A DNA stretch of 64,000 bases. Source: an uncultured Lachnospiraceae bacterium (lineage in GTDB: Bacteria > Bacillota > Clostridia > Lachnospirales > Lachnospiraceae). Position numbers and translations under genes: made by a program. Positions within the stretch are counted from its first letter, which is position 1. Each line of letters starts with the position of its first letter. Shown here piece after piece: positions 7,576 to 16,094 of the stretch. The stretch lies in contig CANBFE010000015.1 of the NCBI GenBank assembly GCA_947367855.1, positions 22,000-85,999 of the forward strand, given 5' to 3'. The notes beneath the pieces are model-generated. The model did no database searches, was not told where the DNA came from, and was given only the letters and a program-made list of their open reading frames with translations.

Positions 7576-7672
7576 CGATATTGAAAATTTCCGGAAAATC
7601 CTTATCACTGTGCTTTGCCCCGCCGTCCAAACAACGGCCTTCTTCCCTGTGCCGCTCTATATGACACCTTTG

Positions 7673-8356
7673 TCACATTCGTTCCAGGTAAAATGTCTCC
7701 AGATCTTCCTGCTCTTCCCACACGCCCTGATAGATCAGCTCACCGCCCTTCATCATCAGGATGGTATCCGCGATATGCGCCACATCGGAGACGATATGGG
7801 TGGACAGAAGCACGATATTTTCCTTCCCCCACTGCGCGATCAGCTCCCGGAAACGCACCCTTTCCCTGGGGTCAAGCCCGGCGGTTGGCTCGTCCAGGAT
7901 CAGCAGCCCCGGCTCTCCCAGTAAAGCCTGCGCAATTCCCAGGCGCTGCTTCATGCCGCCGGAATAGGTTCGTATCTTCTTCCTGCCCATGTCCTCCAGG
8001 CCCACAACTTCCAACAATTCCGTCGCTTTCCGTCTGGCGCATGCCTTGTTCAGTCCCTTCAGCGCCGCCATGTACAGCAGGAATTCCGTTCCCGTGAAAT
8101 CCGGATAATAGCCGAAATCCTGGGGCAGATAGCCCAGTTCCGCCCTGTATTCCTCCCGGGACACATCCATGCCGTCCAGGGTAATGCTCCCGCTTGTGGG
8201 TTTTAAAATCCCGCAAAGCAGCCGCATCAGGGTGGTTTTCCCTGCGCCGTTTTCCCCCAACAGGCCGTAAATTCCCGCCTGCAGTTTCAGGGAAATCCTG
8301 TCCACGGCAATCTTGCTGCCGTATTGTTTTGAAACCCGGTCCACTGTCAGCTCCAT
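7673..8356 (-). CDS. ABC transporter ATP-binding protein
   Basis: 227 residues: Walker A GENGAGKTT, Q-loop GYLPQDFGYY, signature YSGGMKQR, Walker B LLILDEPTAGLD and switch His LSTHI. The GYLPQ/YSGGMKQR style is typical of ABC-2 exporter ATPases of peptide or antibiotic resistance systems. The frame extends far upstream, but that part is a shadow of the neighbouring membrane protein gene; ATG 8356 overlaps that gene's end by 10 bases, so the two are coupled. Confidence 0.93.
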   Translation of the reverse strand: MELTVDRVSKQYGSKIAVDRISLKLQAGIYGLLGENGAGKTTLMRLLCGILKPTSGSITLDGMDVSREEYRAELGYLPQDFGYYPDFTGTEFLLYMAALKGLNKACARRKATELLEVVGLEDMGRKKIRTYSGGMKQRLGIAQALLGEPGLLILDEPTAGLDPRERVRFRELIAQWGKENIVLLSTHIVSDVAHIADTILMMKGGELIYQGVWEEQEDLETFYLERM

Positions 8357-9135
8357 GTCAATTCCTCTGTCCTCTCTATATTTTTCTTCCATCCCCAGGC
8401 CGCGGCTGCCCCCAACAGGAGCAAAACCGTTATCCATCCCCGGGAATCCTCCGGAATCCGGAATCCGGCGCCCCCATATCCGGCCAGCAGGGGCAGAATA
8501 CCCACCATAACCGCCAGACCCAGGCAGAGGTAAACCGCCTCTCTGCCCCGTATCTTCCGAATCAGCCAGAGCGCCGCCGCATCCGTCAGCAGATAGGGTC
8601 CCAGAAGGCACAGGCCGATGCGCAGCAGGGTTATGCCCTCCCATCGGCACAGCAGAGAAAGCAGCATCAGCGTCACCAGATGCACCGCCCCCAGTGCCCC
8701 TATCCGGGCCAGAAGAATGCTTTTCAGGCAAAATCTGGCGGCCATTTCCAGTTCCGCCATGCCCCAGACCTCCGAGCGCATGTATTCCATCACGGCAGAG
8801 ACCGCCAGAAGGGGCATCGCTGCTGACAGCATCCACAGGACTTCCCCGCCCAGAAACCGCCCTCCTGCCAACGCCCCCAGAAATACCCCTGCCGACAGCG
8901 CCCAAACCCACTTCCGGATATAGGCGGCCTGCTGCAGGACAAAGCGGCCCGTGCTGACGCGGCTCCGGGTTTTGGGACGTATGCTCCTTAGAAAAGACGC
9001 TTTCCCCAGAGGCGGGGGCGCCTGGAAAGCCTCCTGCAGAAGTTGTCTGTATTGGACGGTGCTGTCTTTTCCGTTTTTCCGAAAATGCGTATTTTTTCTG
9101 CCGTCAGGCACTTCCTGATGAATCTTCCCTTTCAT
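8347..9135 (-). CDS. Membrane protein linked to sigma factor and ABC exporter
   Basis: 262 residues. A polar N-terminal ~75 residues, probably cytoplasmic, is followed by about six membrane helices. It overlaps the sigma factor stop at its own start (4 bases) and the ATPase start at its end, so it is expressed with both. The position directly after an ECF sigma gene and the soluble N-terminus suggest an anti-sigma or sensor role, but no known anti-sigma motif is visible. It may instead be a second membrane subunit of the exporter. Confidence 0.65.
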   Translation of the reverse strand: MKGKIHQEVPDGRKNTHFRKNGKDSTVQYRQLLQEAFQAPPPLGKASFLRSIRPKTRSRVSTGRFVLQQAAYIRKWVWALSAGVFLGALAGGRFLGGEVLWMLSAAMPLLAVSAVMEYMRSEVWGMAELEMAARFCLKSILLARIGALGAVHLVTLMLLSLLCRWEGITLLRIGLCLLGPYLLTDAAALWLIRKIRGREAVYLCLGLAVMVGILPLLAGYGGAGFRIPEDSRGWITVLLLLGAAAAWGWKKNIERTEELTWS

Positions 9136-9725
9136 TCCGTTCCCTCCGTCGTTACTGCCCTTTTTATTTCTGCGCCTTCGTAAAATCCTTCTTTCCCCAG
9201 TGCTTCCCGGAAGTGTTTCAGCGCAGATTTCGTCATCCTGTATACGGAAAAACGTGACATTCCCAATATTTTCCCCATTGTCCCAACGGGAACCTGGTTC
9301 ACATACCGCAGCAGGATCACTTCCCGCTCTTCCTCCTCCAGGGCATCCAGGGCCTTCCGAACTGCCATGGCCATGACCACCCGCTCCTCCAGACCGGATT
9401 CCACATTTTCCATAAGGACCACATTCCCCGGACCGGTTCCGCCTGTTTCTTCCGCCCCGCAGCCCCGGGTACCCCAGGCTTCCCCAGACGGTTCCCCCAG
9501 AACCTGCAGCGGCAGGTGCTTTTTCTTCCGGTATTCGTCTATACAGAGGTTCCGGGCAATGGTGTACAGATACGGCAGGGCATCCCTTTCCCCATATCCC
9601 TTTTCCAGAAACCGCAGAAAGGTCTCCTGGGTAATGTCTTCCGCAGTCTCCCGGCTGCCCAGTTTAAAATAGCAGTAGCGGTAAATTTTATCGTACTGCG
9701 CTTCCAAATCCAAATTTCCATCCAC
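9132..9725 (-). CDS. ECF-type RNA polymerase sigma factor
   Basis: 197 residues. Sigma region 2 near residues 8-75 (YCYFKLGSRETAEDITQETF, DALPYLYTIARNLCIDEYR), a linker, and region 4 near 125-180 (LEEEEREVILLRYVNQVPVG, then an HTH with MSRFSVYRMTKSAL). It starts at GTG 9725 with AGGAGG eight bases upstream; an ATG three bases later is in another frame. First gene of a four-gene unit (sigma, membrane protein, ATPase, permease), a layout in which the sigma factor normally drives its own exporter. An inserted Gly-rich linker (~85-115) is longer than usual. Confidence 0.92.
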   Translation of the reverse strand: MDGNLDLEAQYDKIYRYCYFKLGSRETAEDITQETFLRFLEKGYGERDALPYLYTIARNLCIDEYRKKKHLPLQVLGEPSGEAWGTRGCGAEETGGTGPGNVVLMENVESGLEERVVMAMAVRKALDALEEEEREVILLRYVNQVPVGTMGKILGMSRFSVYRMTKSALKHFREALGKEGFYEGAEIKRAVTTEGTE

Positions 9726-9790
9726 TCCCGGAACCTCCTCTCATACTGTATAACGGATGTGCTGTGGGAAATGTGCGCGTCCGCTGAAAT

Positions 9791-9865
9791 TTTTTCTTAT
9801 GATGTTTTTATTATGTTTTCATATTATGTTTTTTCATATTATGTTTTTTCTTATGATGTTTTCTC
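9791..9865. repeat. AT-rich short tandem repeat upstream of the sigma gene
   Basis: Five to six imperfect units of about 13-16 bp related to TTATGTTTTTTCATA in the region upstream of the sigma factor (minus strand). No gene. Could be a slippage-prone spacer. Confidence 0.6.
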
Positions 9866-9916
9866 TTTTTGATTTTTGCCTGTTTTGTTTATACTGATTT
9901 TTATTTTTTCCATAAT

Positions 9917-10018
9917 TATACTGCACGCCGGTTGCATTTGCAGTACAACCCGACTGCAGACCGTCAGCCAGGTACTTTCCCTAAGGCATCAATGTAAATT
10001 CTGGCAGTCTGCAGTATA
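9917..10018. mobile_element. 102-bp MITE-like element, copy 1
   Basis: Ends are the inverted repeat TATACTGCA/TGCAGTATA. Inside, CTGCAGACCGTCAG and CTGGCAGTCTGCAG form a long hairpin near the right end. A second 102-bp copy with about 90% identity lies at 41249-41350 and a 31-bp derivative at 57443-57473. No coding capacity. TA-flanked ends fit a Tc1/mariner-like MITE; the transposase is not in this window. Confidence 0.75.
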
Positions 10019-10264
10019 GTTCTATCCGCATCTGCCCCTATCCCATGGGCCTGGTCCCAAAAGGCGGGGCACATCGGAAAAAGTGCCGACTTCCCCGGAA
10101 TTCATCATACCTTTTTGAGCAGCAGATGTAAATCTGTTCCTTTGAACCCGGGAGGGCTCTGCGCGAAATCACTGTTCCTGCGATTTTTATGCACCTGTTC
10201 GTGTAAACGGAGGAAGCCCAAAAGGCCCAGGAAAACACCTTGTGGAGGCCTCTGTAAACAGCAG

Positions 10265-10515
10265 CTCCATTGACGCAATTGTCCCGCAAAATTGCGTAGA
10301 AATATGTCCGCGGACACATTGCAATAATTGACTTCCCGGGAGAGGCAATCTGAACTGTTACACGCAATTTGTAACAGTTCAGACAGGGCGCTGAACTGTT
10401 ACGAGAATGCACACAAAACGCGAAAAGAATGCGTTTTGGCGCCCGCAAATCTCGCAAAATTGCACAGAGCGCAATTTTGACTTCGCGGGAGAGGCTGTCT
10501 GAACTGTTACACGCA
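10265..10515. repeat. Intergenic inverted/direct repeats with GAACTGTTAC motif
   Basis: TCTGAACTGTTAC occurs at 10349-10361 and 10498-10510, CTGAACTGTTAC at 10391-10402, and the inverse GTAACAGTTCAGA at 10371-10383, giving a perfect 13-bp stem. Longer blocks (gcgggagaggc..TCTGAACTGTTACACGCAATT) are duplicated, interspersed with CGCAATTTTG-type motifs. Another copy lies at 35656-35668. The long minus-strand ORF across this area is an artefact. The remainder of 10019-10550 shows no gene. Confidence 0.6.
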
Positions 10516-10550
10516 ATTGACACAATTGACGCAATTTGTTCCGGAAATGG

Positions 10551-10593
10551 TTGACACCATGTAGTTTTAATGGTAGAATAAATAAAACTACAT
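10551..10593 (+). promoter_or_regulatory. BlaI-type promoter/operator
   Basis: TTGACA (10551-10556), 17 bp, TAGAAT (10574-10579). The promoter is embedded in a perfect 11-bp inverted repeat ATGTAGTTTTA (10559-10569) / TAAAACTACAT (10583-10593). The TGTAGT/ACTACA half-sites match the known BlaI/MecI operator core, so the repressor encoded directly downstream probably autoregulates here. Confidence 0.85.
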
Positions 10594-10617
10594 ACAATCA
10601 ATCAATGGAGGTACATC

Positions 10618-11004
10618 ATGGAACAGCAGATTTCCATTTCGGAATCGGAGTGGCAGGTGATGAAAATTGTCTGGAATGATTCTCCCCGGACGCTTCCCGA
10701 AATATTGGATAAACTAAAGGAAACGGCTTGGAGCAAAACCACCATTCAGACTTATCTGGCCCGTCTGGTCAGGAAAGGCGCCCTGTGTACGAAGCGTCAG
10801 GGCAAAGGATATTTATACTATCCGGCCGTGTCGGAAAGCGAGTGCCAGCTTGCGGAAAGCCGCAATTTTTTGAGCCGTGTGTATGACGGTTCTCTTTCCA
10901 AAATGGTGATGGGATTTGTAAAAAACGGGAATCTTTCCAATGAGGAATTAAACGAATTGAAAAGCTTCCTTGCGGAGGAGAAACCAGATGCAGATATTAG
11001 GTAA
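10618..11004 (+). CDS. BlaI/MecI/CopY-type repressor
   Basis: 128 residues. The N-terminal winged helix (SESEWQVMKIVWNDSPRTLP, then TTIQTYLARLVRKGALCTKR) is followed by a dimerisation tail. These repressors are inactivated by proteolysis triggered by a partner M56 membrane metallopeptidase, and such a partner is encoded next, overlapping by 17 bases. The strong ribosome site GGAGG is ten bases upstream. Operators lie in its own promoter and again within the next gene at 11956-11980. The regulated target appears to be the ABC exporter, not a beta-lactamase. Confidence 0.93.
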   Translation: MEQQISISESEWQVMKIVWNDSPRTLPEILDKLKETAWSKTTIQTYLARLVRKGALCTKRQGKGYLYYPAVSESECQLAESRNFLSRVYDGSLSKMVMGFVKNGNLSNEELNELKSFLAEEKPDADIR

Positions 11005-12877
11005 TCTTTTTAACGCGGTTCTTTTTGTGTCTGTCATCGGCAGTATCTTTACTGTGATATCGTTTTTTGTAAATCATGTGCTCCGCTGCACTCTGCCCTT
11101 ATGGTTCGCTCTCTGGGGCATGCTCTTTTTTTGCGTTCCCTTCCTGTCTCCGGATGTATTTTTCATATCCCCGGAAACACAGGATTGGGTACATGGTTAT
11201 CGGATCGCCAGTATGCTGTGGGCGTGGGGGTGCGGGGTTTTGCTTGCCCATGATCTGGTCCGTCTTTTCCTGGCAAAACGGGCGCTTATGCATTACCGGA
11301 CTTGTGACAATGAGCGGCTGAATCGTATTTATTCCCACTGTGCTGCGGCAGCCGCAATAGGGAAAATTCCCGCCCTGTATTGCGGAACCTTGGAGAATCC
11401 CGTTTGTGTAACCGGCGTAATCCGCCCTGTTATCCTTATGAGGGAAACCGTCCTGGAGCAGTTGACGGACAGGGAATTAACAGCCGTCTTTTTCCATGAA
11501 TTGACCCATGTAAAGCGGAAACATGTGCTTTGGGGAAGGCTCTTTGATTATGTCTGTATTCTGAACTGGATGAATCCTTTTTCCTGGATTACCAGGAGAA
11601 ATTTCTCTTTGCATTGTGAAACAGACTGCGATTCCCATGCCATGAAAAAATTGCAGGGAACGGTCACGGACACAGAATATGCTTCTGCCATTATCCGGCT
11701 TTTGGAATATGCAACCATTCGGGCTGCAAAACCGGGAACCGGAACAGGCGCCCTTGATTTTCTTTTAACCAAACGGAGAATCAAAAGGATTACTGCAGGC
11801 ACATCCAAAATCAGGGATGGATTGACAGCGTTCCTGTTGGCTGTTCTCGCGGCCCTTGTGCTCCTTCTTTCCCTGCGGTTCAGCAGAGAGTCTTTTTATC
11901 CTTATCCGGCTTATCATACCGGAACAGAATATGGTGCGGGCAGGATGATACGCAATAAAACTACAACTATAGTTATTTTAGCAAATTGGGAGGTTTTGAT
12001 GAAAGGGAATATTACATTTTGTCATGTGACAAAGAAATATGCAAATGGTGTCATGGCCCTTGATGACATTGACTTTAGTGTCGGAAGCGGGGTTTTTGGC
12101 TTATTGGGGCATAACGGCGCCGGAAAAACCACGCTGATGAAAGCATTGGTTACCGTGCTGTCCCCCTCGGCAGGTACCATCCGTGTCTGCGGATTTGACA
12201 CCCGGAAACAGGGAAATGAGGTCAGAAAACGAATCGGGTATCTGCCCCAGGAACTTGCCATGTACCCCTCTCTTTCCGTGTTTGATTTTGTAAACTATAT
12301 GGCGGAACTGAAAGGCATCTATGACAAAAAAGCAGTACAGGAAGTCTTGGAACAGGTTGAGCTGTCGGCATTTTCCAAACGCAAAATAAAGCAGCTTTCC
12401 GGCGGCATGAAGCGCCGGGTTGGAATTGCACAGGCATTGGTGGGCAGTCCCCGGATTCTTGTGGTGGATGAGCCAACAGCCGGACTTGACCCGGAGGAAC
12501 GGGTCCGGTTTCGGGGTTTATTGTCGCGGTATGCAAGAGAGGGCCGCACTGTCCTGCTCTCCACACATATTGTGGAAGATGTTCACCAGCTTTGCGGAGA
12601 ACTTGCCGTATTGCGAAACGGGCGGCTGTTTTACGCCGGTACATCCGCAGCGCTCTTGGAACGGGTAAAGGGAAACATAAAACTGCTGCACTTAGAAGAC
12701 GAAAATCAACTCATGGAGTTGCAAAAGAAGGCTGTGGTTTTGCAGACCACGTATGAAAGCCACGGACTGACCGCGCGAATTATGGACGAAAATTCCGCTT
12801 TCCCGGAGGCTGCGTCCGATGCGGCAACTCTGGAAGATGCCTATGTGTATTGTATGGGAGGGAAAGCCCATGCGTAA
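10988..12877 (+). CDS. M56 metallopeptidase fused in frame to ABC ATPase
   Basis: 629 codons without a stop. Residues ~1-310 form a BlaR1/MecR1-type membrane peptidase: N-terminal helices, the HExxH site in AVFFHELTHVKRKH, a second-half Cys/Asp block (HCETDCDSHAMKK) and a helix near 290. Residues ~338-629 are a complete ABC ATPase beginning at an internal ATG (12001): GHNGAGKTT, GYLPQELAMY, LSGGMKRR, LVVDEPTAGLD, LSTHI. The joining ~25 residues are encoded by what looks like an intergenic region with an operator and ribosome site (TTGGGAGG seven bases before ATG 12001). Either a true fusion or, more likely, the peptidase stop was lost while the ATPase is still mainly made from 12001. The ATPase end overlaps the next gene by 8 bases. 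Confidence 0.85.
   Translation: MQILGNLFNAVLFVSVIGSIFTVISFFVNHVLRCTLPLWFALWGMLFFCVPFLSPDVFFISPETQDWVHGYRIASMLWAWGCGVLLAHDLVRLFLAKRALMHYRTCDNERLNRIYSHCAAAAAIGKIPALYCGTLENPVCVTGVIRPVILMRETVLEQLTDRELTAVFFHELTHVKRKHVLWGRLFDYVCILNWMNPFSWITRRNFSLHCETDCDSHAMKKLQGTVTDTEYASAIIRLLEYATIRAAKPGTGTGALDFLLTKRRIKRITAGTSKIRDGLTAFLLAVLAALVLLLSLRFSRESFYPYPAYHTGTEYGAGRMIRNKTTTIVILANWEVLMKGNITFCHVTKKYANGVMALDDIDFSVGSGVFGLLGHNGAGKTTLMKALVTVLSPSAGTIRVCGFDTRKQGNEVRKRIGYLPQELAMYPSLSVFDFVNYMAELKGIYDKKAVQEVLEQVELSAFSKRKIKQLSGGMKRRVGIAQALVGSPRILVVDEPTAGLDPEERVRFRGLLSRYAREGRTVLLSTHIVEDVHQLCGELAVLRNGRLFYAGTSAALLERVKGNIKLLHLEDENQLMELQKKAVVLQTTYESHGLTARIMDENSAFPEAASDAATLEDAYVYCMGGKAHA
11956..11980 (+). promoter_or_regulatory. 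Second BlaI-like operator inside the fused ORF
   Basis: TAAAACTACAACTATAGTTATTTTA is an imperfect palindrome with the same ACTACA half-site as the operator at 10559-10593. It lies 20 bases before the ABC ATPase ribosome site. No good -35 element is visible, so it may control elongation or a weak internal promoter. Confidence 0.5.
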
Positions 12878-13631
12878 ACTGATTGCCATCATCCATTATG
12901 AATATAAGATGCAGTTTCACAGACCGGCAACCTGGGGGATGCTCCTCGGCGTAACCATCTATGCATTGTTGGATACTTATCCCTCTGCCCGTAATTTGGC
13001 TCGTTTGGAGTTCTTGAACGAGCCTGCTTACTTTGTTTATCGGACAATGAGCCTCAATGGTCTTGTTCTGCTGTTCGGAATGCTGTTTCTGCTGGCAGAA
13101 CGTTTTCCTCTGGATCATAAAACAGGGATGAAACTGCTGCTTATGTCCCATGCCCTGCAAAAATGGCAATATATCTGGGGAAAGCTGTTGGGAGGATTTC
13201 TGTATACTTTTTCAATCTTATGTATTTTCCTTGCTTCCAACACGGCAGTTTATTTCGCGGCGGCTCCTTTCCCCGTACCTTTATCTGCCTGTATGGTTCC
13301 CCTGGTGAAAACAATCCTTGTTTCCGCCCTTCCGGTAAGTCTGTTTGTCAGTTTTTGTTCGGCTGCACTGCCGGGAATGATAAATCTGCGGCTGTTCTAC
13401 CTTTTGGCAGCACTATTGTTTGGCGTCAATGCCGCTTATGTCGGTTCCGCAAATCCGGCGCCGTTTTACATGATAACATCGGGAGATTTGATTCGTCTCA
13501 TCTGGGGAAACCCCAAATGGGCCTTTCATGATACCGGGAGCATTTTCGCAAATGGGGCTTTTCTTATGGGAAGCGGCCTTCTCTTCGGAAGTTTCTTATT
13601 TGGGAGACATGGATTTTGGAGGGCAGAATGA
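12870..13631 (+). CDS. ABC exporter membrane subunit
   Basis: 253 residues with about six membrane helices, N-terminus MRKLIAIIHYEYKMQFHRPA as in ABC-2-like subunits. ATG 12870 follows GGGAGG and overlaps the ATPase end by 8 bases; the longer frame from 12819 is a shadow of the ATPase tail. It pairs with the next gene, whose start overlaps its stop (ATGA). Part of the BlaI-controlled operon. Confidence 0.8.
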   Translation: MRKLIAIIHYEYKMQFHRPATWGMLLGVTIYALLDTYPSARNLARLEFLNEPAYFVYRTMSLNGLVLLFGMLFLLAERFPLDHKTGMKLLLMSHALQKWQYIWGKLLGGFLYTFSILCIFLASNTAVYFAAAPFPVPLSACMVPLVKTILVSALPVSLFVSFCSAALPGMINLRLFYLLAALLFGVNAAYVGSANPAPFYMITSGDLIRLIWGNPKWAFHDTGSIFANGAFLMGSGLLFGSFLFGRHGFWRAE

Positions 13632-14275
13632 TCAGGAGAGTCTGGAGTGAACTGAAAATAATGGGGGCAGATTTTTTAATCCTGTCAACAGCTTTTACGG
13701 CTGCCATTATTCTGCTTTCTGCCACTGCCGGGGAACTGCTTCCCTTTTACCCGGTGAGTTTTGAAGTACTCTTTCCTTTTTATGCGGCAATCGCCGTGGG
13801 GGAATGGGGAAAGACACGGGCTGACAGCAATTTTGATCTCATTGCCGCACAAAGCAGTTCCCTGTTCCGGTGGGTGCTGCTGCGCTATGCAATCCCCTTT
13901 GGCCTATCCACTGTTTTTGCCCTGTTTAGTATGGTGTTTTCGTCTGTTTTCAGATACGAATTTCCATTATGGGAACTGCTTCTGATTTATTGCCCGCCCG
14001 CATTCTTTTTGTCGTCCCTGTGCGCGCTGTTTGGAATTCATTGTACCGGGGAACATGTGGCAGCATCGGCCTGCGGTATCCTGTGGCTGCTCCTTCTCCT
14101 GGCGCGCAGACTGTCTGCAATTCCGGGAGCAGAGTACATTTATCCGTTTATCCGATACGCCGGTGTGCAGAATTCCGTTTGGTTATGGAATAAGGGCATT
14201 GTTGCAGCACTTGGTCTGTCTTTGTGGGGAATCCTTTATTTGAAGTGCAGGAGGACAGGTTCGAAAAAATCTTAA
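13628..14275 (+). CDS. Second membrane subunit of the BlaI-linked exporter
   Basis: 215 residues, about six hydrophobic helices, no recognised motif. ATG 13628 overlaps the previous stop and has GGAGGG 5 bases upstream. Last gene of the operon BlaI, M56/ATPase, permease, permease. Probably forms the membrane channel with the preceding subunit. Confidence 0.75.
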   Translation: MIRRVWSELKIMGADFLILSTAFTAAIILLSATAGELLPFYPVSFEVLFPFYAAIAVGEWGKTRADSNFDLIAAQSSSLFRWVLLRYAIPFGLSTVFALFSMVFSSVFRYEFPLWELLLIYCPPAFFLSSLCALFGIHCTGEHVAASACGILWLLLLLARRLSAIPGAEYIYPFIRYAGVQNSVWLWNKGIVAALGLSLWGILYLKCRRTGSKKS

Positions 14276-14424
14276 AACAGCACCGAAACGCAACTGCTGT
14301 CCCTTACTGCGCCACAGATAAATATATCCACAGTAAGCTGCGCTCCGAAAATATTTTATGAGAAATTCAGTTTTCAAAAGGAGTGATCCGATGTATAATA
14401 AAAGCAATGAAAGAAGGTGATATT

Positions 14425-15234
14425 TTGAATACAACAGATCAGACACATCAACAGGACTTAGAGCGTCTGAAATCACTTCGATATATGGACGATGATTTTA
14501 TGTCGGTCTGCCTTGCCGATAATTTTGAGGGTGTGGAACTGATACTACGGATTATTTTAGGACAAGAGGATTTAAAAATCAAATCGGTTAGGACACAGGA
14601 GCCGTTGAAGAATTTGCAGGGACGTTCAGCTATTTTAGATGTTCATGCCACTGACAGCACCGATAAGGAATTTGATGTAGAAATTCAGAGGAAGGACGCA
14701 GGAGCAGGGGCAAAGAGGGCAAGGCATAACAGTAGTCTGTTGGACGCACATATCTTAAAGCCCGGTGATGATACGGAAAATATTCCTGACAGCTATGTGA
14801 TTTTTATCACGGAAAATGATGTAATGAAAGGAAAACAACCAATATATCCGGTAGAGAGATATATCACTATCGGGGAAAGTAAGGTATTGTTTGGCGACGG
14901 TTCACATATTCTATATGTTAATGGAAAGTATAGGGGCAACGATGAAATCGGAAAGCTAATGCACGATTTTTCATGCACGAATCCCAATGATATGAATTAT
15001 GAAGCACTTGCTGAAAAGGCACGATATTTTAAGCAAGACGAGAAAGGAGTTGCTACCATGTGTAAACTTATGGAAGATATGAGAAATGAAGCAGCATTAA
15101 ATAACGCAAGAGAAACAGCAGAAAGATTGATCAAAAAAGGAAAAATGACACTTGATGAAATTGCGGAGTGTGTTCCCCTATTATCGCTTGATGAACTAAA
15201 AGCAATCGAAATGAAAGTTATGCAGTTAGCGTAA
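14425..15234 (+). CDS. Rpn-family PD-(D/E)XK nuclease-like protein
   Basis: 269 residues. The start LKSLRYMDDDFMSVCLADN, the core ILDVHATDSTDKEFDVEIQR (D...ExQ, the nuclease active-site pattern) and the tail (RLIKKGKMTLDEIAECVPLL) are typical of the 'PD-(D/E)XK nuclease family transposase'/Rpn group. Members encode mobile or phage-defence-like nucleases. I prefer the TTG at 14425 (AAGGTGA seven bases upstream); ATG 14407 and GTG 14383 are in frame but lack a well-placed ribosome site. The tail is close to that of the disrupted relative at 54737-54940. Confidence 0.88.
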   Translation: MNTTDQTHQQDLERLKSLRYMDDDFMSVCLADNFEGVELILRIILGQEDLKIKSVRTQEPLKNLQGRSAILDVHATDSTDKEFDVEIQRKDAGAGAKRARHNSSLLDAHILKPGDDTENIPDSYVIFITENDVMKGKQPIYPVERYITIGESKVLFGDGSHILYVNGKYRGNDEIGKLMHDFSCTNPNDMNYEALAEKARYFKQDEKGVATMCKLMEDMRNEAALNNARETAERLIKKGKMTLDEIAECVPLLSLDELKAIEMKVMQLA

Positions 15235-15249
15235 TCAATCAGATCAACC

Positions 15250-15278
15250 TTGATTTTAAAGGCTTTGTATGCTATAGT
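15250..15278 (+). promoter_or_regulatory. Promoter of the Cys/His repeat gene
   Basis: TTGATT (15250-15255), 17 bp, TATAGT (15273-15278), 56 bases before the start codon of the Cys/His repeat gene. Confidence 0.6.
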
Positions 15279-15333
15279 ATCCTTAAGATGGAAACATACA
15301 TTTAGATTGCATTTTAAATAGGGAGAGGTGGAA

Positions 15334-16035
15334 ATGAAAAAAATCTTATCAGCCATTGCGTTTGTATCCATTGCCATGGTGACAGGCAGTATCGTCTCCT
15401 ATGCGGTAAATCAAAGTTCCCCTGAAATCCAGGGGGCGGCACAGGAAAATCGAACAAGCGTTTCCTGCGAAGTGACAGGTTGTACACAGACGGAAGTACA
15501 CCAACACGGACTTTGCGGCATCGACGGCTGTACACAGACCGGTGAACACAGCCACGGCACATGCAGCGTTGCGGGTTGTACCGAAACAGCCGCTCACATG
15601 CACGACGGCCAGTACTGCTATCCCCACTCCGCGGATGACGGTCATGGGTATCACAACTGCGGCGTAGCCGGATGCACTCTGGAAACCGCACATGCACACG
15701 GACTTTGCGGCATTGACGGCTGTACACAGACCGGTGAACACAGCCACGGTACCTGCAGCGTTGCGGGTTGTACCGAAACAGCCGCTCACATGCACGACGG
15801 CCAGTACTGCTATCCCCACTCTGCGGATGACGGACATGGGTATCACAAGTGCGGCGTTTCCGGTTGCACAGACATGGGCAATCATACCCATAATTCCTGC
15901 GGTGTTTCCGGTTGTACAGACATGGGCAGCCATACCCATAATTCCTGCGGCGTTTCCGGTTGCGCACAAACCGGCGAGCACAGCCATGGAGGAAACGGGC
16001 ATCATCAATCCGGCCATAGAGGCGGTCACCATTAA
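15334..16035 (+). CDS. Exported Cys/His-rich repeat protein, putative metal binder
   Basis: 233 residues. MKK plus a hydrophobic stretch (ILSAIAFVSIAMVTGSIVSYA) is a signal peptide or anchor. The rest is about ten short units of the form CxxxGCTxxxxHxHxxC, alternating Cys pairs with HxH or HMHD motifs, ending in a His-rich tail (HSHGGNGHHQSGHRGGHH). A block of about 49 residues (GLCGIDGCTQTGEHSHGTCS... to ADDGHGYH) is repeated almost exactly, showing recent tandem duplication. Cys and His at this density outside the cell suggest binding of Zn or Cu, but no family of known function is recognised. The start follows GGGAGAGG; its own promoter and a strong terminator flank it. Confidence 0.8.
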   Translation: MKKILSAIAFVSIAMVTGSIVSYAVNQSSPEIQGAAQENRTSVSCEVTGCTQTEVHQHGLCGIDGCTQTGEHSHGTCSVAGCTETAAHMHDGQYCYPHSADDGHGYHNCGVAGCTLETAHAHGLCGIDGCTQTGEHSHGTCSVAGCTETAAHMHDGQYCYPHSADDGHGYHKCGVSGCTDMGNHTHNSCGVSGCTDMGSHTHNSCGVSGCAQTGEHSHGGNGHHQSGHRGGHH

Positions 16036-16048
16036 CGAATGTTTTTGC

Positions 16049-16094
16049 AAAACGCCTGCGTATACATACAACCGTATATGCAGGCGTTTTCTTT
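16049..16094 (+). terminator. Terminator of the Cys/His repeat gene
   Basis: AAAACGCCTGC...GCAGGCGTTTT stem followed by CTTT. Symmetric, so it may act in both directions. Confidence 0.75.

Noticed and set aside
9132..9725. This sigma factor recognising the TGTAAC-18-CGWTAT promoters at 22.3-22.7 kb
   Set aside because: Its own upstream region has a CGTTAT but no TGTAAC at the right distance, so the link cannot be supported.
10038..10601. 187-codon minus-strand ORF in the repeat region
   Set aside because: It is the translation of the direct and inverted repeats, with no ribosome site and no protein-like pattern, and it covers the BlaI promoter.
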